From a virus, in IMG/VR virus record IMGVR_UViG_3300050191_000196, positions 1 through 44,111 of that record: DNA of 44,111 nt; one strand, written 5' to 3'. The number at the start of each line of letters is the position of its first letter. The stretch's first letter is position 1. Under the pieces are notes generated by a model. That model made no database searches, was not told the origin of the DNA, and worked only from the letters and a program-made list of their open reading frames with translations. Positions 1-7,931 of this stretch are shown here, one piece after another. The position numbers and the translations under genes were made by a program.

Positions 1-99
1 ATGGTGATGATGTTCTTTACCGGCCACTTCGTAGCGCGTCGCGTCGCCATGTGCTTCGGCCGGCTGCAGCCATCCTTCCTCAACCAGCGTCTGGATGTT
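1..99 (-). pseudogene. Fur-family regulator C-terminal fragment, running off left edge
   Basis: Read on the minus strand from about 99 down to 1, the frame gives a stretch resembling the end of the winged helix and the metal-site hinge of Fur/Zur/PerR proteins: IQTLVEEGWLQP, then DATRYEVAGK, then EHHHH at the edge (12-1 reads CAT CAT CAC CAT). In Fur proteins this region follows TVYRN and leads into the His-rich metal site. Upstream in the same frame (100-300) the reading is Gln/Arg-rich and shows no Fur N-terminal helices in any minus-strand frame I read, so the gene looks truncated or recombined. The rest lies outside the window. A chance resemblance over about 33 residues is possible. Confidence 0.45.
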
Positions 100-360
100 T
101 GGGTGCTTCCCGACGCCTGGCGACGCGCGAGCCGCGGTCTGGTGCTGTCTCTTGGACTCGTCGGCTTTTTGCTGATCCTGTGTCTCACAAGACTGGTCGG
201 CGCGCTGGCGTAGAAAAGGCGCTCCGGCGCACCGGGCAAGATCGACCCAAAATACAGTGGAAAATCTCCATTGATGCGTACAGTCCAATGCGCTCATGGA
301 CACGAATTGCGAGGGCCAATCGGCAGCGATCGAACTAGCAGGAATGGGGAAACACCCGTC

Positions 361-1314
361 CTATGCCAGTAGTTCCAACTGACTGGACTTCAGTGCGCAT
401 TGCTGAACGGGGAGCTTGCGAGCTGCCGTCCGTTTGATCTTGGGAAGATGACGAAGGAGGATCGATAGCGCAATATGATCGGCACTTGCGTGATGTACAA
501 ATGCGGTGTCGGCTGTCCACCTCGCTCCTGCAATTGGTCTGGTCGTAAGGTTGGGTGCAAGGGCGATTTTCTCATCAACAAGCGCGAGACCACAGCCGCT
601 TTGGACCATCATTTGGATGTCTGCAGGAGTTGCGGCAAGGCAAGATGCCTCCGGACGAATTCCGATCTCCATCAGCATTTCCATCAGGCGATGATGTGCT
701 GCGGGGTGAGTCTCCGGATCACGGAAGACCTTGAGCCGACCGGCCAGTTCGGAGGGCTCAATTTCTCTGACTGCAGCCAACGGATCGTCTGATCTCATGC
801 AGACTACGAGGGGATCGGACGCAATGTGCGAGACGACCCAATTTGCCCCGGTCACAGGCAAGGGGAGAATGGCAGCGTCGAGTGATTTCTCTTCCATTCT
901 GTGAAGCAGTTGAACTGGGTGACCGCCAGTCATTTGCATCGGACTGCCAGGAAACAGGCGGGCGTACGCCTGCCGCAACGATTGCAGGACATCTGGATTG
1001 ATAAAAGACGACAAGCCCATTCTCAAAACGGGGATTTCTCCTCGATCCAGTGCACGGGCCGCGTTGACGACTTCGTCCCGAAGTTCGAGTGCCTCTTGCG
1101 CGTAGGCATAGAGCATCTGCCCCGCAGGTGTCAGTGAGATGCCCTCCCGACGCCGGACGAAGATCCGAACTCCGATCCCTTCTTCGAGTGCGATGACCTG
1201 TTGACTTAGTGTGGGCTGGGCCAGGAAAAGCCGCTCTGAAGCGCGGGTGAAATTGGCTGTTTCCGCAACAGCCACGATGTACTTCAGGAGCCTGTATTCA
1301 AGAAGGTCCGACAC
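361..1314 (-). CDS. LysR-family transcriptional regulator
   Basis: A 317-aa protein read from GTG at 1314. Residues about 6-65 form the LysR winged helix-turn-helix (NFTRASERLFLAQPTLSQQV, then LEEGIGVRIFVRR and LTPAGQ), a classic LTTR recognition segment. The remaining 220 residues fit the periplasmic-binding-like effector domain (a segment near 95-300 with GLSSFINPDVL and AAILPLPV). Length is normal for the family. It is transcribed away from the HTH gene at 1609, and a perfect inverted repeat lies about 110 bp upstream in the shared intergenic region, where LysR proteins usually bind. The effector cannot be told. The start is supported by a TGGAG-like ribosome site about 10 bases upstream. 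Confidence 0.9.
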   Translation of the reverse strand: MSDLLEYRLLKYIVAVAETANFTRASERLFLAQPTLSQQVIALEEGIGVRIFVRRREGISLTPAGQMLYAYAQEALELRDEVVNAARALDRGEIPVLRMGLSSFINPDVLQSLRQAYARLFPGSPMQMTGGHPVQLLHRMEEKSLDAAILPLPVTGANWVVSHIASDPLVVCMRSDDPLAAVREIEPSELAGRLKVFRDPETHPAAHHRLMEMLMEIGIRPEASCLAATPADIQMMVQSGCGLALVDEKIALAPNLTTRPIAGARWTADTAFVHHASADHIALSILLRHLPKIKRTAARKLPVQQCALKSSQLELLA

Positions 1315-1420
1315 GGCTTTGACTCCAGGGGTTGGCGGTTTTGGTCAGAAGCTCATCGCGCTGCTCCTGTGGGAATCAAGGGCAGAATTAGAGTCCGTTG
1401 ATTCGAGTGTGGTGTCAATC

Positions 1421-1438
1421 GGGTACCTCCAGGTACCC
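1421..1438. promoter_or_regulatory. perfect inverted repeat, candidate operator
   Basis: GGGTACCT-CC-AGGTACCC: two perfect 8-bp arms around a 2-bp centre. It sits in the 294-bp region (1315-1608) between the LysR gene and the HTH gene. No T-run follows, so an operator is more likely than a terminator. I see nothing else firm in 1315-1608. Confidence 0.4.
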
Positions 1439-1608
1439 ACACGCGGTACGCGTCACCGTGTTCGCAATAGACAAAACCAATAGTGCTATTGGTGCAAAGT
1501 CTTGGACAGCTTGTCAAAATCGCTGCACGCTTGAGGAAGTCTCGGAGCTTACCCTAGCGCGCGGTCTCCGATTCCGATAGAGAAACGAATTCTCTGACAG
1601 GAGGAACT

Positions 1609-1851
1609 ATGGCTCAGGGAGTGGAAAAGCTGCTCTATTCTCGGCGAGACGCTGCCCGCGCGTTGAGCCTCAGTGTACGTTCCATTGACTACCTGATCTA
1701 CACGGGACGGATTCCGACGCGGCGCGTTGGCGGAAAGATTCTCATTCATGTGACCGACGTCCGCCGCTTTGCGAAAACAGATCACCCAGACTTTGTTCGT
1801 GTCCCACCCCGTAGCTGCGCGCAGTCATCGGATCACCGGAAGAGTGCTTGA
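1609..1851 (+). CDS. small helix-turn-helix, excisionase-like DNA-binding protein
   Basis: An 80-aa protein with a strong ribosome site (ACAGGAGG) placed just before the ATG. Residues about 7-50 fit the MerR-like/excisionase HTH family (HTH_17): LLYSRRDAARALSLSVRSID, then YLIYTGRIPTRRVGGK and a short wing ending HVTDVRRFA. Such proteins act as recombination directionality factors or simple repressors. It lies 210 bp before the end of the ABC-3C operon, with an integrase 4 kb to its right, so a role as excision factor for that integrase is plausible but inferred. The C-terminal 25 residues look unstructured. The stretch 1852-2062 holds no gene I can support. Confidence 0.7.
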   Translation: MAQGVEKLLYSRRDAARALSLSVRSIDYLIYTGRIPTRRVGGKILIHVTDVRRFAKTDHPDFVRVPPRSCAQSSDHRKSA

Positions 1852-2062
1852 AAAAGCCCAGATTCCGAATCGAAGTTAACAAGCTGTTACATGATCCGTC
1901 TGGAAAAACCTTCAAATGTAGTCGAAAGGCTTCCCGGTACCTGGCAGCTATAAACGAGTGCCTCGGCGATGTGGCGTGAATCCACTACCATTCCAAACGA
2001 CGTGGGCGTTTACCGGTACTCACCCGACCAGCGCCCCCGGCTATGCGACAGGTCGACCTGTT

Positions 2063-3982
2063 TCAGTCTGCAATCTGCCACTCCTCGGGGACCATGCCCT
2101 TTCCGCCTCGCCATCTGGCCACGACTGCTTCCCGGAACCATTCCTCATTTAGGTCTGCGTGGTCGGTTACGATCAATTGGAGCTTCCCTTCGAGCTCGGC
2201 AACACGAGCGAAGAGCCATTCATACATCTGTTTCACTTTTAAACGATCGTCCTCGTTTGGGTCGTCGTGTTGGTCGGCTGGATAGTAGACCTGCGAGATC
2301 TGATCCAGCATCAGGAAGGCCGGAACGGGCCGCTCTCGATTTGCGAACCACCTGTGCAGGCCGAACAAGGCGAGCAGGTGATTGCCAAGTGCATTAGTGC
2401 CCGGCCCCATTCTCCCCATTGTTATCGCGCCATTGGGAGTGTCCGCCACAACTGTTAGTCTCCGGGCGTCGAATCTATGGGGACGACCGCTGTATTCAAT
2501 ATCGAGGTCTCTCGACCAATTCGTTAGCGGCGCGGAGACCAAGTTGGAGACGGAAGTGAGGTCAAGGTCGAAATCATCCTCGCCTAGCTCTTCTTCCAGG
2601 ATTGTGATGCGTTCCTCGAGTTCCTCGAGGAGCGCCTTCAGGTCCTTTTGCTCTTCCTTTGTATTCAAGCCCTCTAGGTAGAGGCTCACGCGCCCGACGG
2701 TTTGCGATCTTCGGGTATCAAGCTCACGGAGCTCTAGCAGCTGTGCATTCTGAGCGAGGGCAACTTCAATTTGGCTGTCTTTGTCGCGGATCTTCTGCCT
2801 CAGGATAGACATTTCGTTGTTGCGCTCCGCGATGATACGGTCGAGCCGAGCGCGTTCCTTCGATACCATTTCCAGTTGTGAGCTCACTTCTGCGAACGCC
2901 TGATTGAGTTCCCCAGTCGTTGGCGACTCTTCTGAGAGTAGGCTTTGACATAGCGGACAATGAACCCCCTCATCGCTGCTCTTCAGAAGGTCGATGCTTT
3001 GGAGACGCACACGCTGTTCAGAAATCTCATCCGCGAAGAGGGATTGGGAGCCCGCGAAAGCATTCATTGCGTCCAATGATGTACTCAGATTGCGGTAAGC
3101 TGCGAGCAATTCGCTCCGCTCTTCCTGTATGCGGTCAACGGCAAGCCCCGAGGGATACTCGTTTCTGTCTGGCCGCCATTCCGCGATCTGCTTGAGGATG
3201 CGGACTACAATCTCGTGCTCATCCGGAATCGCAGTATTCGTATAAATGCCGAGCTCTTGAGCTGCGGCCACGAGTGATTTCCCCCGAGCTAGAGCTTCGC
3301 GCCTCAGCCATTCATCTTCTTCAAGGCGCCGCCGGAGTCGAGCGGCTTCTCTTCGGAGACTGCGAAGTTCCTCCTGCTTTCCAAACCGGCTCGCTTTCAC
3401 AACACCCATGAAGAAAGGAAGGGTGTCTTTAATGGTTTGTTGCATGAAGGGGTTCTCTTTTTCCCGGTGAAAAATGAATGAAGGTGAGGCCACTTCGTCT
3501 TGTCTTTGGAATAAATAAGGCCAAGTGTGTTTGAAATTCGCTTCCAAGGGCTGGCGCGTTGACCCCTCAGGGGGGACGAAGAGATTGTCGGTTATGCCTA
3601 CGAGATCTGCCAGTGTCGCGATCAAGCCATCTATATCTACTGTTCTTCTCAGGTTCACCAGGGCGGGAAGGTTCAAGTCGGAGCCGATCTCTAGGTAGAT
3701 TTCAGAGCTGGTTCCTGCTCCCCCGGGCGGGTTTCGCCGTGCGATGAAGGCTTGGGTCTGACCAATCTGAAGCAGTAGTCCATACCACTCCACATAACTC
3801 CTTATCACGCTTCCGTCTGAAATCTCGCACTCGCCCTTCCCAAGGCAATACTCGACAATTTGAAGCAACGCGGTCTTCCCGGTTCGACGCGAGCCTGTAA
3901 AGATGTTTACTGCGCCTGTCCGCAGATTCCACCGCTCGATTGCCCCGGACTTGGAGTAGATGGCGACTGACAGAATCTGCAT
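2063..3982 (-). CDS. ABC-three component system ATPase (DUF3732, SMC/Rad50-like)
   Basis: A 639-aa protein. The Walker A loop is GSRRTGKT at residues 30-37. Residues 205-460 are charged and coiled-coil-like, broken at 342-345 by CPLC, a Rad50-like zinc-hook motif. A signature-like segment (MGPGTNALGNH) lies near 525-535, the Walker B-like FLMLDQISQVYYP at 556-568 and IVTDHADL at 604-611. This is the hallmark layout of DUF3732 ATPases of ABC-3C systems. The frame stays open further upstream, but those residues run inside the preceding gene; the ATG at 3982 overlaps that gene's stop as TGATG, which argues for translational coupling. By family it should be a DNA-bound sensor or motor controlling the partner proteins. 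The function here is inferred. Confidence 0.88.
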   Translation of the reverse strand: MQILSVAIYSKSGAIERWNLRTGAVNIFTGSRRTGKTALLQIVEYCLGKGECEISDGSVIRSYVEWYGLLLQIGQTQAFIARRNPPGGAGTSSEIYLEIGSDLNLPALVNLRRTVDIDGLIATLADLVGITDNLFVPPEGSTRQPLEANFKHTWPYLFQRQDEVASPSFIFHREKENPFMQQTIKDTLPFFMGVVKASRFGKQEELRSLRREAARLRRRLEEDEWLRREALARGKSLVAAAQELGIYTNTAIPDEHEIVVRILKQIAEWRPDRNEYPSGLAVDRIQEERSELLAAYRNLSTSLDAMNAFAGSQSLFADEISEQRVRLQSIDLLKSSDEGVHCPLCQSLLSEESPTTGELNQAFAEVSSQLEMVSKERARLDRIIAERNNEMSILRQKIRDKDSQIEVALAQNAQLLELRELDTRRSQTVGRVSLYLEGLNTKEEQKDLKALLEELEERITILEEELGEDDFDLDLTSVSNLVSAPLTNWSRDLDIEYSGRPHRFDARRLTVVADTPNGAITMGRMGPGTNALGNHLLALFGLHRWFANRERPVPAFLMLDQISQVYYPADQHDDPNEDDRLKVKQMYEWLFARVAELEGKLQLIVTDHADLNEEWFREAVVARWRGGKGMVPEEWQIAD

Positions 3983-4482
3983 CACGGTTTCAGGCCTAGC
4001 ATGAAGTAAATGGTGGACGTTCCGCCAGACCGCGCGAACCAGCGGCCGAGAAAGCGCGCTTTTCCAATCATCTCCTGCGTCATTGAACTGGCTCGTTCTA
4101 ACTCGGCGGTTGAACCGATCCGGCGCGGTACAGCGCTCACGAGTTGGGCTGAGTTGACTGCTAGCGCTCTCCTTTGGAGGCAAAATACCAGGGCCTCTCG
4201 GGTCAGTGCTAGGGAGTTTCGGACGCTGTCGGCCAGACCGACTCTGACGTAGGGGTGTTCCGCGATCCACCCGGCGATCGAGGCTGCTGCGTTATTGGGT
4301 AGGGAGGCGCGAAATAAGGTGGGCGTAGACAATGGCAATATCAGGAAGGCGAGAGGTAATGGCATGCCGTGGCCTGCGACATCTTCATATTCTTTTGCGG
4401 CCCTTGCGAGCAGGATTCCGCAATAGGCAGGGTTATGGAGACAGCGGTAGTCTCTCGGTCGGTCAAGCCAGCTATTTGCCAT
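3982..4482 (-). CDS. ABC-three component system middle component
   Basis: A 166-aa protein resembling the middle-component families of ABC-3C systems: an N-terminal stretch with RPRDYRCLHNPAYCGILLAR (residues 8-27), then GHGMPLPLAFLILPL (38-52), a helical centre with HPYVRVGLADSVRN and a C-terminal helix rich in Met/Phe. In known systems this small protein sits between the CTD component and the ATPase and is thought to bridge them. It starts 11 bp inside the upstream gene and its stop shares one base with the ATPase start, so all three are one operon. No catalytic residues are evident, in keeping with an adaptor role. Confidence 0.8.
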   Translation of the reverse strand: MANSWLDRPRDYRCLHNPAYCGILLARAAKEYEDVAGHGMPLPLAFLILPLSTPTLFRASLPNNAAASIAGWIAEHPYVRVGLADSVRNSLALTREALVFCLQRRALAVNSAQLVSAVPRRIGSTAELERASSMTQEMIGKARFLGRWFARSGGTSTIYFMLGLKP

Positions 4483-5731
4483 CAGCGTCGACTCGTTTCA
4501 TCAAAATTGCGAAGTCGGGGTGCCAGCCGACTTTCAATAGGTCCGCCAAGATGTGGTACGAACCGCGCATGATGAATGGCTCCGCGCATCCAGGCCGAAG
4601 CAATATTTGCTGCTGTAGGGTCCTCCCGTATATTTTCCTTCCGGTCTTCGGCTTGTCTGTGCCATCACATTCCTGCTTCTCGGCCTCAAAAAGTTCCAAC
4701 CATGTTTCGTATAGACGCCGCTCGAAAGTTTTCAATTCTGCTTCGTGGACTATTTGATCGTCGATCCATCGTCCGCGTTGCCGCGTGGCTCGATAGTAGT
4801 CCAGCATGGCGAGGGAGACTCTCGCCGGGGGTAGCGCTATGTGCTGCAGCTGCTGTACGAATTGCGCCTCCTTATACGTATTGGGGTCTGGAAGTGCCTC
4901 TTCTGCAAAATCGATGGGGAGGTTGTCAAGGCGAAACTGCTCACGAAGATCAGCGAGAGCTGCCTCTAGCTCGGCGCCTGAGATTACTCGGCGCGCACGC
5001 ATGAGCTGCTCGACAACGGCTTCGAACCACCAACCTTGAATTCTAGTGGCAAACGCGTCGATCATTGCGGGTGCCGTCGCAATACGAAGTTCCTGGCGAA
5101 GCAGGTTCAACACCTGAATCATCCCCGGGGATTTGTCCATCACGTAAATCGAGCGGACGAGTTGGCTGCGGCGCGTCTTCGGGAGCCTCATGAATTCTTG
5201 ATAGGCGCTTTGGTTTGAGGCGCTCCGCGAGCTCTCAGTGACTCCTTCGAGGATGCCGAGGGCTTTAGTGTGATTGCGCCCTTCAAGCCGAAGGTAAGAC
5301 GCGGCACTTCCGATCGGAGCTTCTGCTGTAGTGAGAAGCGTTAGGCTAGTCGATTGCGGGTTCAGTGCGCCGACGCGGAACTGTTCGGCCCAGACCCTTA
5401 GAGTCTTCCAGAGATCCGTGCTTGCGTCTGACAGGCTCTTCGTCGAGACTAGCTTCGTCTGGAGTTGCTCCAGCACATTTCCGCCCGATTGGAAGGCGAT
5501 GTCATCGAAGTTCTCGAGGGTTACCGTCGCTCCCGGGTCAGTCTTGATCCTCCGCAAAAGCAGCACGAGGGCCATGCGGACCTGGTAGAGATAGCCGAGC
5601 ATTGGCGCAGAAGCATCGAATTTGCTCGTTGATGACACGGTCGAAAGAATAATACAGGGATAGGTGACCCTAAGCTGAGTATCTTCATATCTTTCTGAGT
5701 ACGGGCTCGGCTTTTCGGGCCGGCGCGACAT
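4472..5731 (-). CDS. ABC-three component system C-terminal-domain (CTD) protein, possible nuclease-like effector
   Basis: First gene of the ABC-3C operon, 419 aa from ATG 5731; a TTG at 5752 would add seven residues. Residues about 40-110 (MLGYLYQVRMALVLLL, then ENFDDIAFQSGG and LEQLQTK, then LSDASTDLWKTLRVW) resemble the N-terminal domain of ABC-3C CTD proteins and of DUF4297/Cap4-like nuclease domains, where an Asp followed by a Q-x-K motif forms the active site. The C-terminal end (RGSYHILADLLKVGWHPDF) is the diagnostic CTD motif. In such systems this protein is the probable effector or target-recognition subunit. Nuclease activity is inference. A 131-151 bp spacer separates it from the divergent integrase. 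Confidence 0.8.
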   Translation of the reverse strand: MSRRPEKPSPYSERYEDTQLRVTYPCIILSTVSSTSKFDASAPMLGYLYQVRMALVLLLRRIKTDPGATVTLENFDDIAFQSGGNVLEQLQTKLVSTKSLSDASTDLWKTLRVWAEQFRVGALNPQSTSLTLLTTAEAPIGSAASYLRLEGRNHTKALGILEGVTESSRSASNQSAYQEFMRLPKTRRSQLVRSIYVMDKSPGMIQVLNLLRQELRIATAPAMIDAFATRIQGWWFEAVVEQLMRARRVISGAELEAALADLREQFRLDNLPIDFAEEALPDPNTYKEAQFVQQLQHIALPPARVSLAMLDYYRATRQRGRWIDDQIVHEAELKTFERRLYETWLELFEAEKQECDGTDKPKTGRKIYGRTLQQQILLRPGCAEPFIMRGSYHILADLLKVGWHPDFAILMKRVDADGK

Positions 5732-5882
5732 CGTGGAATTCAGGATTGCCAAGTTCGTCAGTCAATCCTCCCATACGATTCTTGGCCAACAACAGTTAGA
5801 TACGCACAGACAAACGTGATCGGCTCCATAGCTAGAGCAACGGATTGTCTGGTAACCTGACGCTGGCAAGGAATTCCGAATC

Positions 5883-7064
5883 ATGCCCCGCAAACCCAAA
5901 GAGCAAAAACACAAAGGCGTCTTCGAAAGGGTGAAGGGGTCGAACATCTGGTGGATCCGCTACACGAACGAGCAGGGCAAGCGGGTCACCTCCAAGGTCG
6001 GAACTTTCGCGGCGGCCGTACATGTTTACGATCAGCGCACGGCCGCTATTCGGCTGGGCGTACTCCTTCCTCACTCGCCTCGGCGCGGCGTGAAGTTTTC
6101 CGAGCTGGTGACCGACGCGATCAATTTCGCCGAGAAGCATCACCGCGCCTCGAAGGATTTCAAACAGCGGGCGAACCTCGCTGTTGAGGCGTTCGGCGAC
6201 CGCGCGGCCGAATCCATCACCACGCGGGAGCTGCAGGACTGGGTCGACCAGATGGCGGACGAACGGGACTGGACAGGAGGCACGCGGAACAGGTTCAAGT
6301 CCACCCTGAGCACGGTCTTTCGGGAGGGCATGAGGGCCGGCAAGATCAAGGTCAACCCGGCCCGGCTAGTCCGGCGTTCGAAGGAGGCGCTGGGACGGGT
6401 CCGGTTCCTGTCCTACGAGGAAGAAGCCCAGCTCCGCAAGGCCATCGCGGCGACGCTGCCCGGCCGGATCAAGGACGAAGGCGAAAGTGCATTCGCTCAG
6501 CTCGACATCGCCCTCCACACCGGGATACGCAAGTCGGAGCAGTTTACGGCGACATGGGATCAGGTGGATCTCGAAAAGGGGTACATCTATCTCTCGATGA
6601 CCAAGAACGGCTCGGACCGGTTCGTCACGCTCAACAGTGCCGCCGCAGAAGTTCTTAAGCTGCTCAAGAAGCGCCACGAGGAGCTTGGCCTGCCTTCGGA
6701 TTCCACCCTGTTCCATTCGAAGCGTGACGGGCTGATCAAGAACCCCCGCAAGTGGTTCGCCACAGCGCTCGAGCAGGCTGAGATCGAGGGCGTCACCTGG
6801 CACACCCTGCGGCACACCTTCGCTAGTCGTTTAGTGATGGCTGGGGTAGACTTGAAAACAGTGCAGGAACTCATGGGACACAAGACGATCGCGATGACCG
6901 CTCGGTATGCCCACCTCGCCCCGACGCACAAGTTACGGGCGCTGGAGACCCTGGTTCGTCCGGGGTCGGTTTCGGTACAAAGTGGCTACAAATTGGCTAC
7001 CAACGCCAAGAAGGCCGCGAGGGGTAGAAAACTAAATAGCCTTCAACTTGTTGAATCTAAATAA
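5883..7064 (+). CDS. tyrosine-type site-specific integrase (island integrase)
   Basis: A 393-aa protein with a complete tyrosine recombinase active site: R216 (TGIRKSEQ), K241 (MTKNGSDR), H307-x-x-R310 (WHTLRHT), H333 (MGHKT) and nucleophile Y342 (ARYAHL). An Arm-type DNA-binding start (residues 10-60) and a SAM-like core-binding domain (about 68-165) precede it. Ribosome site AAGGAA lies about 9 bases before ATG. The stop is 14 bp before tRNA-Lys, so this enzyme very probably uses that tRNA locus. It is divergent from the ABC-3C operon and may mobilise it. It shares little with the second recombinase at the right end, which keeps a Tyr where this one has His307. Confidence 0.93.
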   Translation: MPRKPKEQKHKGVFERVKGSNIWWIRYTNEQGKRVTSKVGTFAAAVHVYDQRTAAIRLGVLLPHSPRRGVKFSELVTDAINFAEKHHRASKDFKQRANLAVEAFGDRAAESITTRELQDWVDQMADERDWTGGTRNRFKSTLSTVFREGMRAGKIKVNPARLVRRSKEALGRVRFLSYEEEAQLRKAIAATLPGRIKDEGESAFAQLDIALHTGIRKSEQFTATWDQVDLEKGYIYLSMTKNGSDRFVTLNSAAAEVLKLLKKRHEELGLPSDSTLFHSKRDGLIKNPRKWFATALEQAEIEGVTWHTLRHTFASRLVMAGVDLKTVQELMGHKTIAMTARYAHLAPTHKLRALETLVRPGSVSVQSGYKLATNAKKAARGRKLNSLQLVESK

Positions 7065-7073
7065 GTTGAATCT
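7042..7073. repeat. TTCAAC/GTTGAA repeats between integrase and tRNA, candidate att or arm sites
   Basis: TTCAAC-TT-GTTGAA is a perfect inverted repeat at 7042-7055, and GTTGAATCT occurs twice as a direct repeat (7050-7058 and 7065-7073). They overlap the last integrase codons and stop six bases before the tRNA. Short repeats here are typical of integrase binding, but this is inference. Confidence 0.35.
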
Positions 7074-7078
7074 GATGT

Positions 7079-7154
7079 GAGCTCGTAGCTCAGTTGGTAG
7101 AGCAACGCCCTTTTAAGGCGTGGGTCCTGGGTTCGAGTCCCAGCGGGCTCACCA
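7079..7154 (+). tRNA. tRNA-Lys(TTT)
   Basis: A full 76-nt cloverleaf: acceptor GAGCTCG pairs with CGGGCTC (one T-G wobble), D-stem GCTC/GAGC, anticodon stem ACGCC/GGCGT around loop CTTTTAA (anticodon TTT, lysine), T-stem CTGGG/CCCAG with TTCGAGT loop, discriminator A and an encoded CCA. It is intact, so any element inserted here has restored the gene. The integrase lies just 5' of it and the prophage begins 3' of it. Confidence 0.97.
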
Positions 7155-7316
7155 CTTCCTCGCTCTTCCGCCCGCTCCTGCGTGCGATGCGCGCTCCGGT
7201 CTCCCACCGGGACGACGTCGGCAACGTATCGTGGGCCGTTGTCCGACATCGACCAGGCTCGAGATCGGAGCGCGCCTCGCGACCCTCTCGCCCTCATCCG
7301 GCGGAAAGAGAGTCGC

Positions 7317-7931
7317 ATGCAGCCCACTTCTGCTTCAGCTTCGGTTCCCGTTCCCGCGCGTTACAACCCTCCTCCTCCTTCGGCCGCCTTCCTCGAGGCT
7401 CTCCAGTCGCACTGGGTCACGCGGTTGCGTCATTACGCGCGCCGCCTCGCTGAAAGGGCCATCGCGCAGCCGCTCTCGGGCCTCTCCGGCACCGGTCAGT
7501 GCACCGAATGCGGAGCGGCCTCGCGCAGCCACGGCGAGATTCGCCACTTCGACGGCTGCGCGGCCGGCCAGGTGCTCCACGCCCTCGACCGGCTGGCCGA
7601 ACCCGTCGTCGTTCACTCGGGCTCGGACCTTTCCGCGCTCGTCTTCGAAGCTCATGCGCTCGCGCTCTCGCAGATCATGCAGTACAGCCATCAGTCCATG
7701 CGGAGGGCTGTCTGTCAGGAGTGCTCGGGGCGGCTCGATGAATCGCTGATCATCGGTCACACCCGCGAATGCCGCGCCGGACGGGTGCTGCGGCGCCTCC
7801 GGACGCTGATGGCGCTGGCTGGGGAGCGCGGGTCCGATGCTTCCTTGTCGGGCGCGGATTTTGCCGCGGAGCCCGATTTTGCCGCGCGCGTCGAGCAGGT
7901 GCGCAGTGCCGCCCAGGGAGGTTCCCGATGA
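7317..7931 (+). CDS. phage early protein with two copies of a CCHC zinc-finger-like motif
   Basis: A 204-aa protein; ATG 7317 is preferred over an upstream ATG because it follows a purine-rich GAAAGAG and excludes a low-quality leader. The motif C-x2-C-x11-H-x3-C followed by AGxVLxxL occurs twice: CTECG...HFDGC near residues 59-78 and CQECS...HTREC near 125-144. The equal spacing says the protein arose by internal duplication of one zinc-binding unit plus helix. No enzyme domain is seen. It opens the phage early operon and its stop overlaps the ParB start as ATGA. Likely a DNA- or protein-binding accessory factor; the exact role is unknown. Confidence 0.75.
   Translation: MQPTSASASVPVPARYNPPPPSAAFLEALQSHWVTRLRHYARRLAERAIAQPLSGLSGTGQCTECGAASRSHGEIRHFDGCAAGQVLHALDRLAEPVVVHSGSDLSALVFEAHALALSQIMQYSHQSMRRAVCQECSGRLDESLIIGHTRECRAGRVLRRLRTLMALAGERGSDASLSGADFAAEPDFAARVEQVRSAAQGGSR

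Noticed and set aside
1-213. 70-codon plus-strand ORF at the left edge
   Set aside because: It is opposite the Fur-like frame and shows no ribosome site or family similarity.
3983-4270. Longer ABC-3C ATPase starting at 4270
   Set aside because: The added 96 residues lie over the middle-component gene and lack conservation-like features; TGATG at 3982 is a better start.
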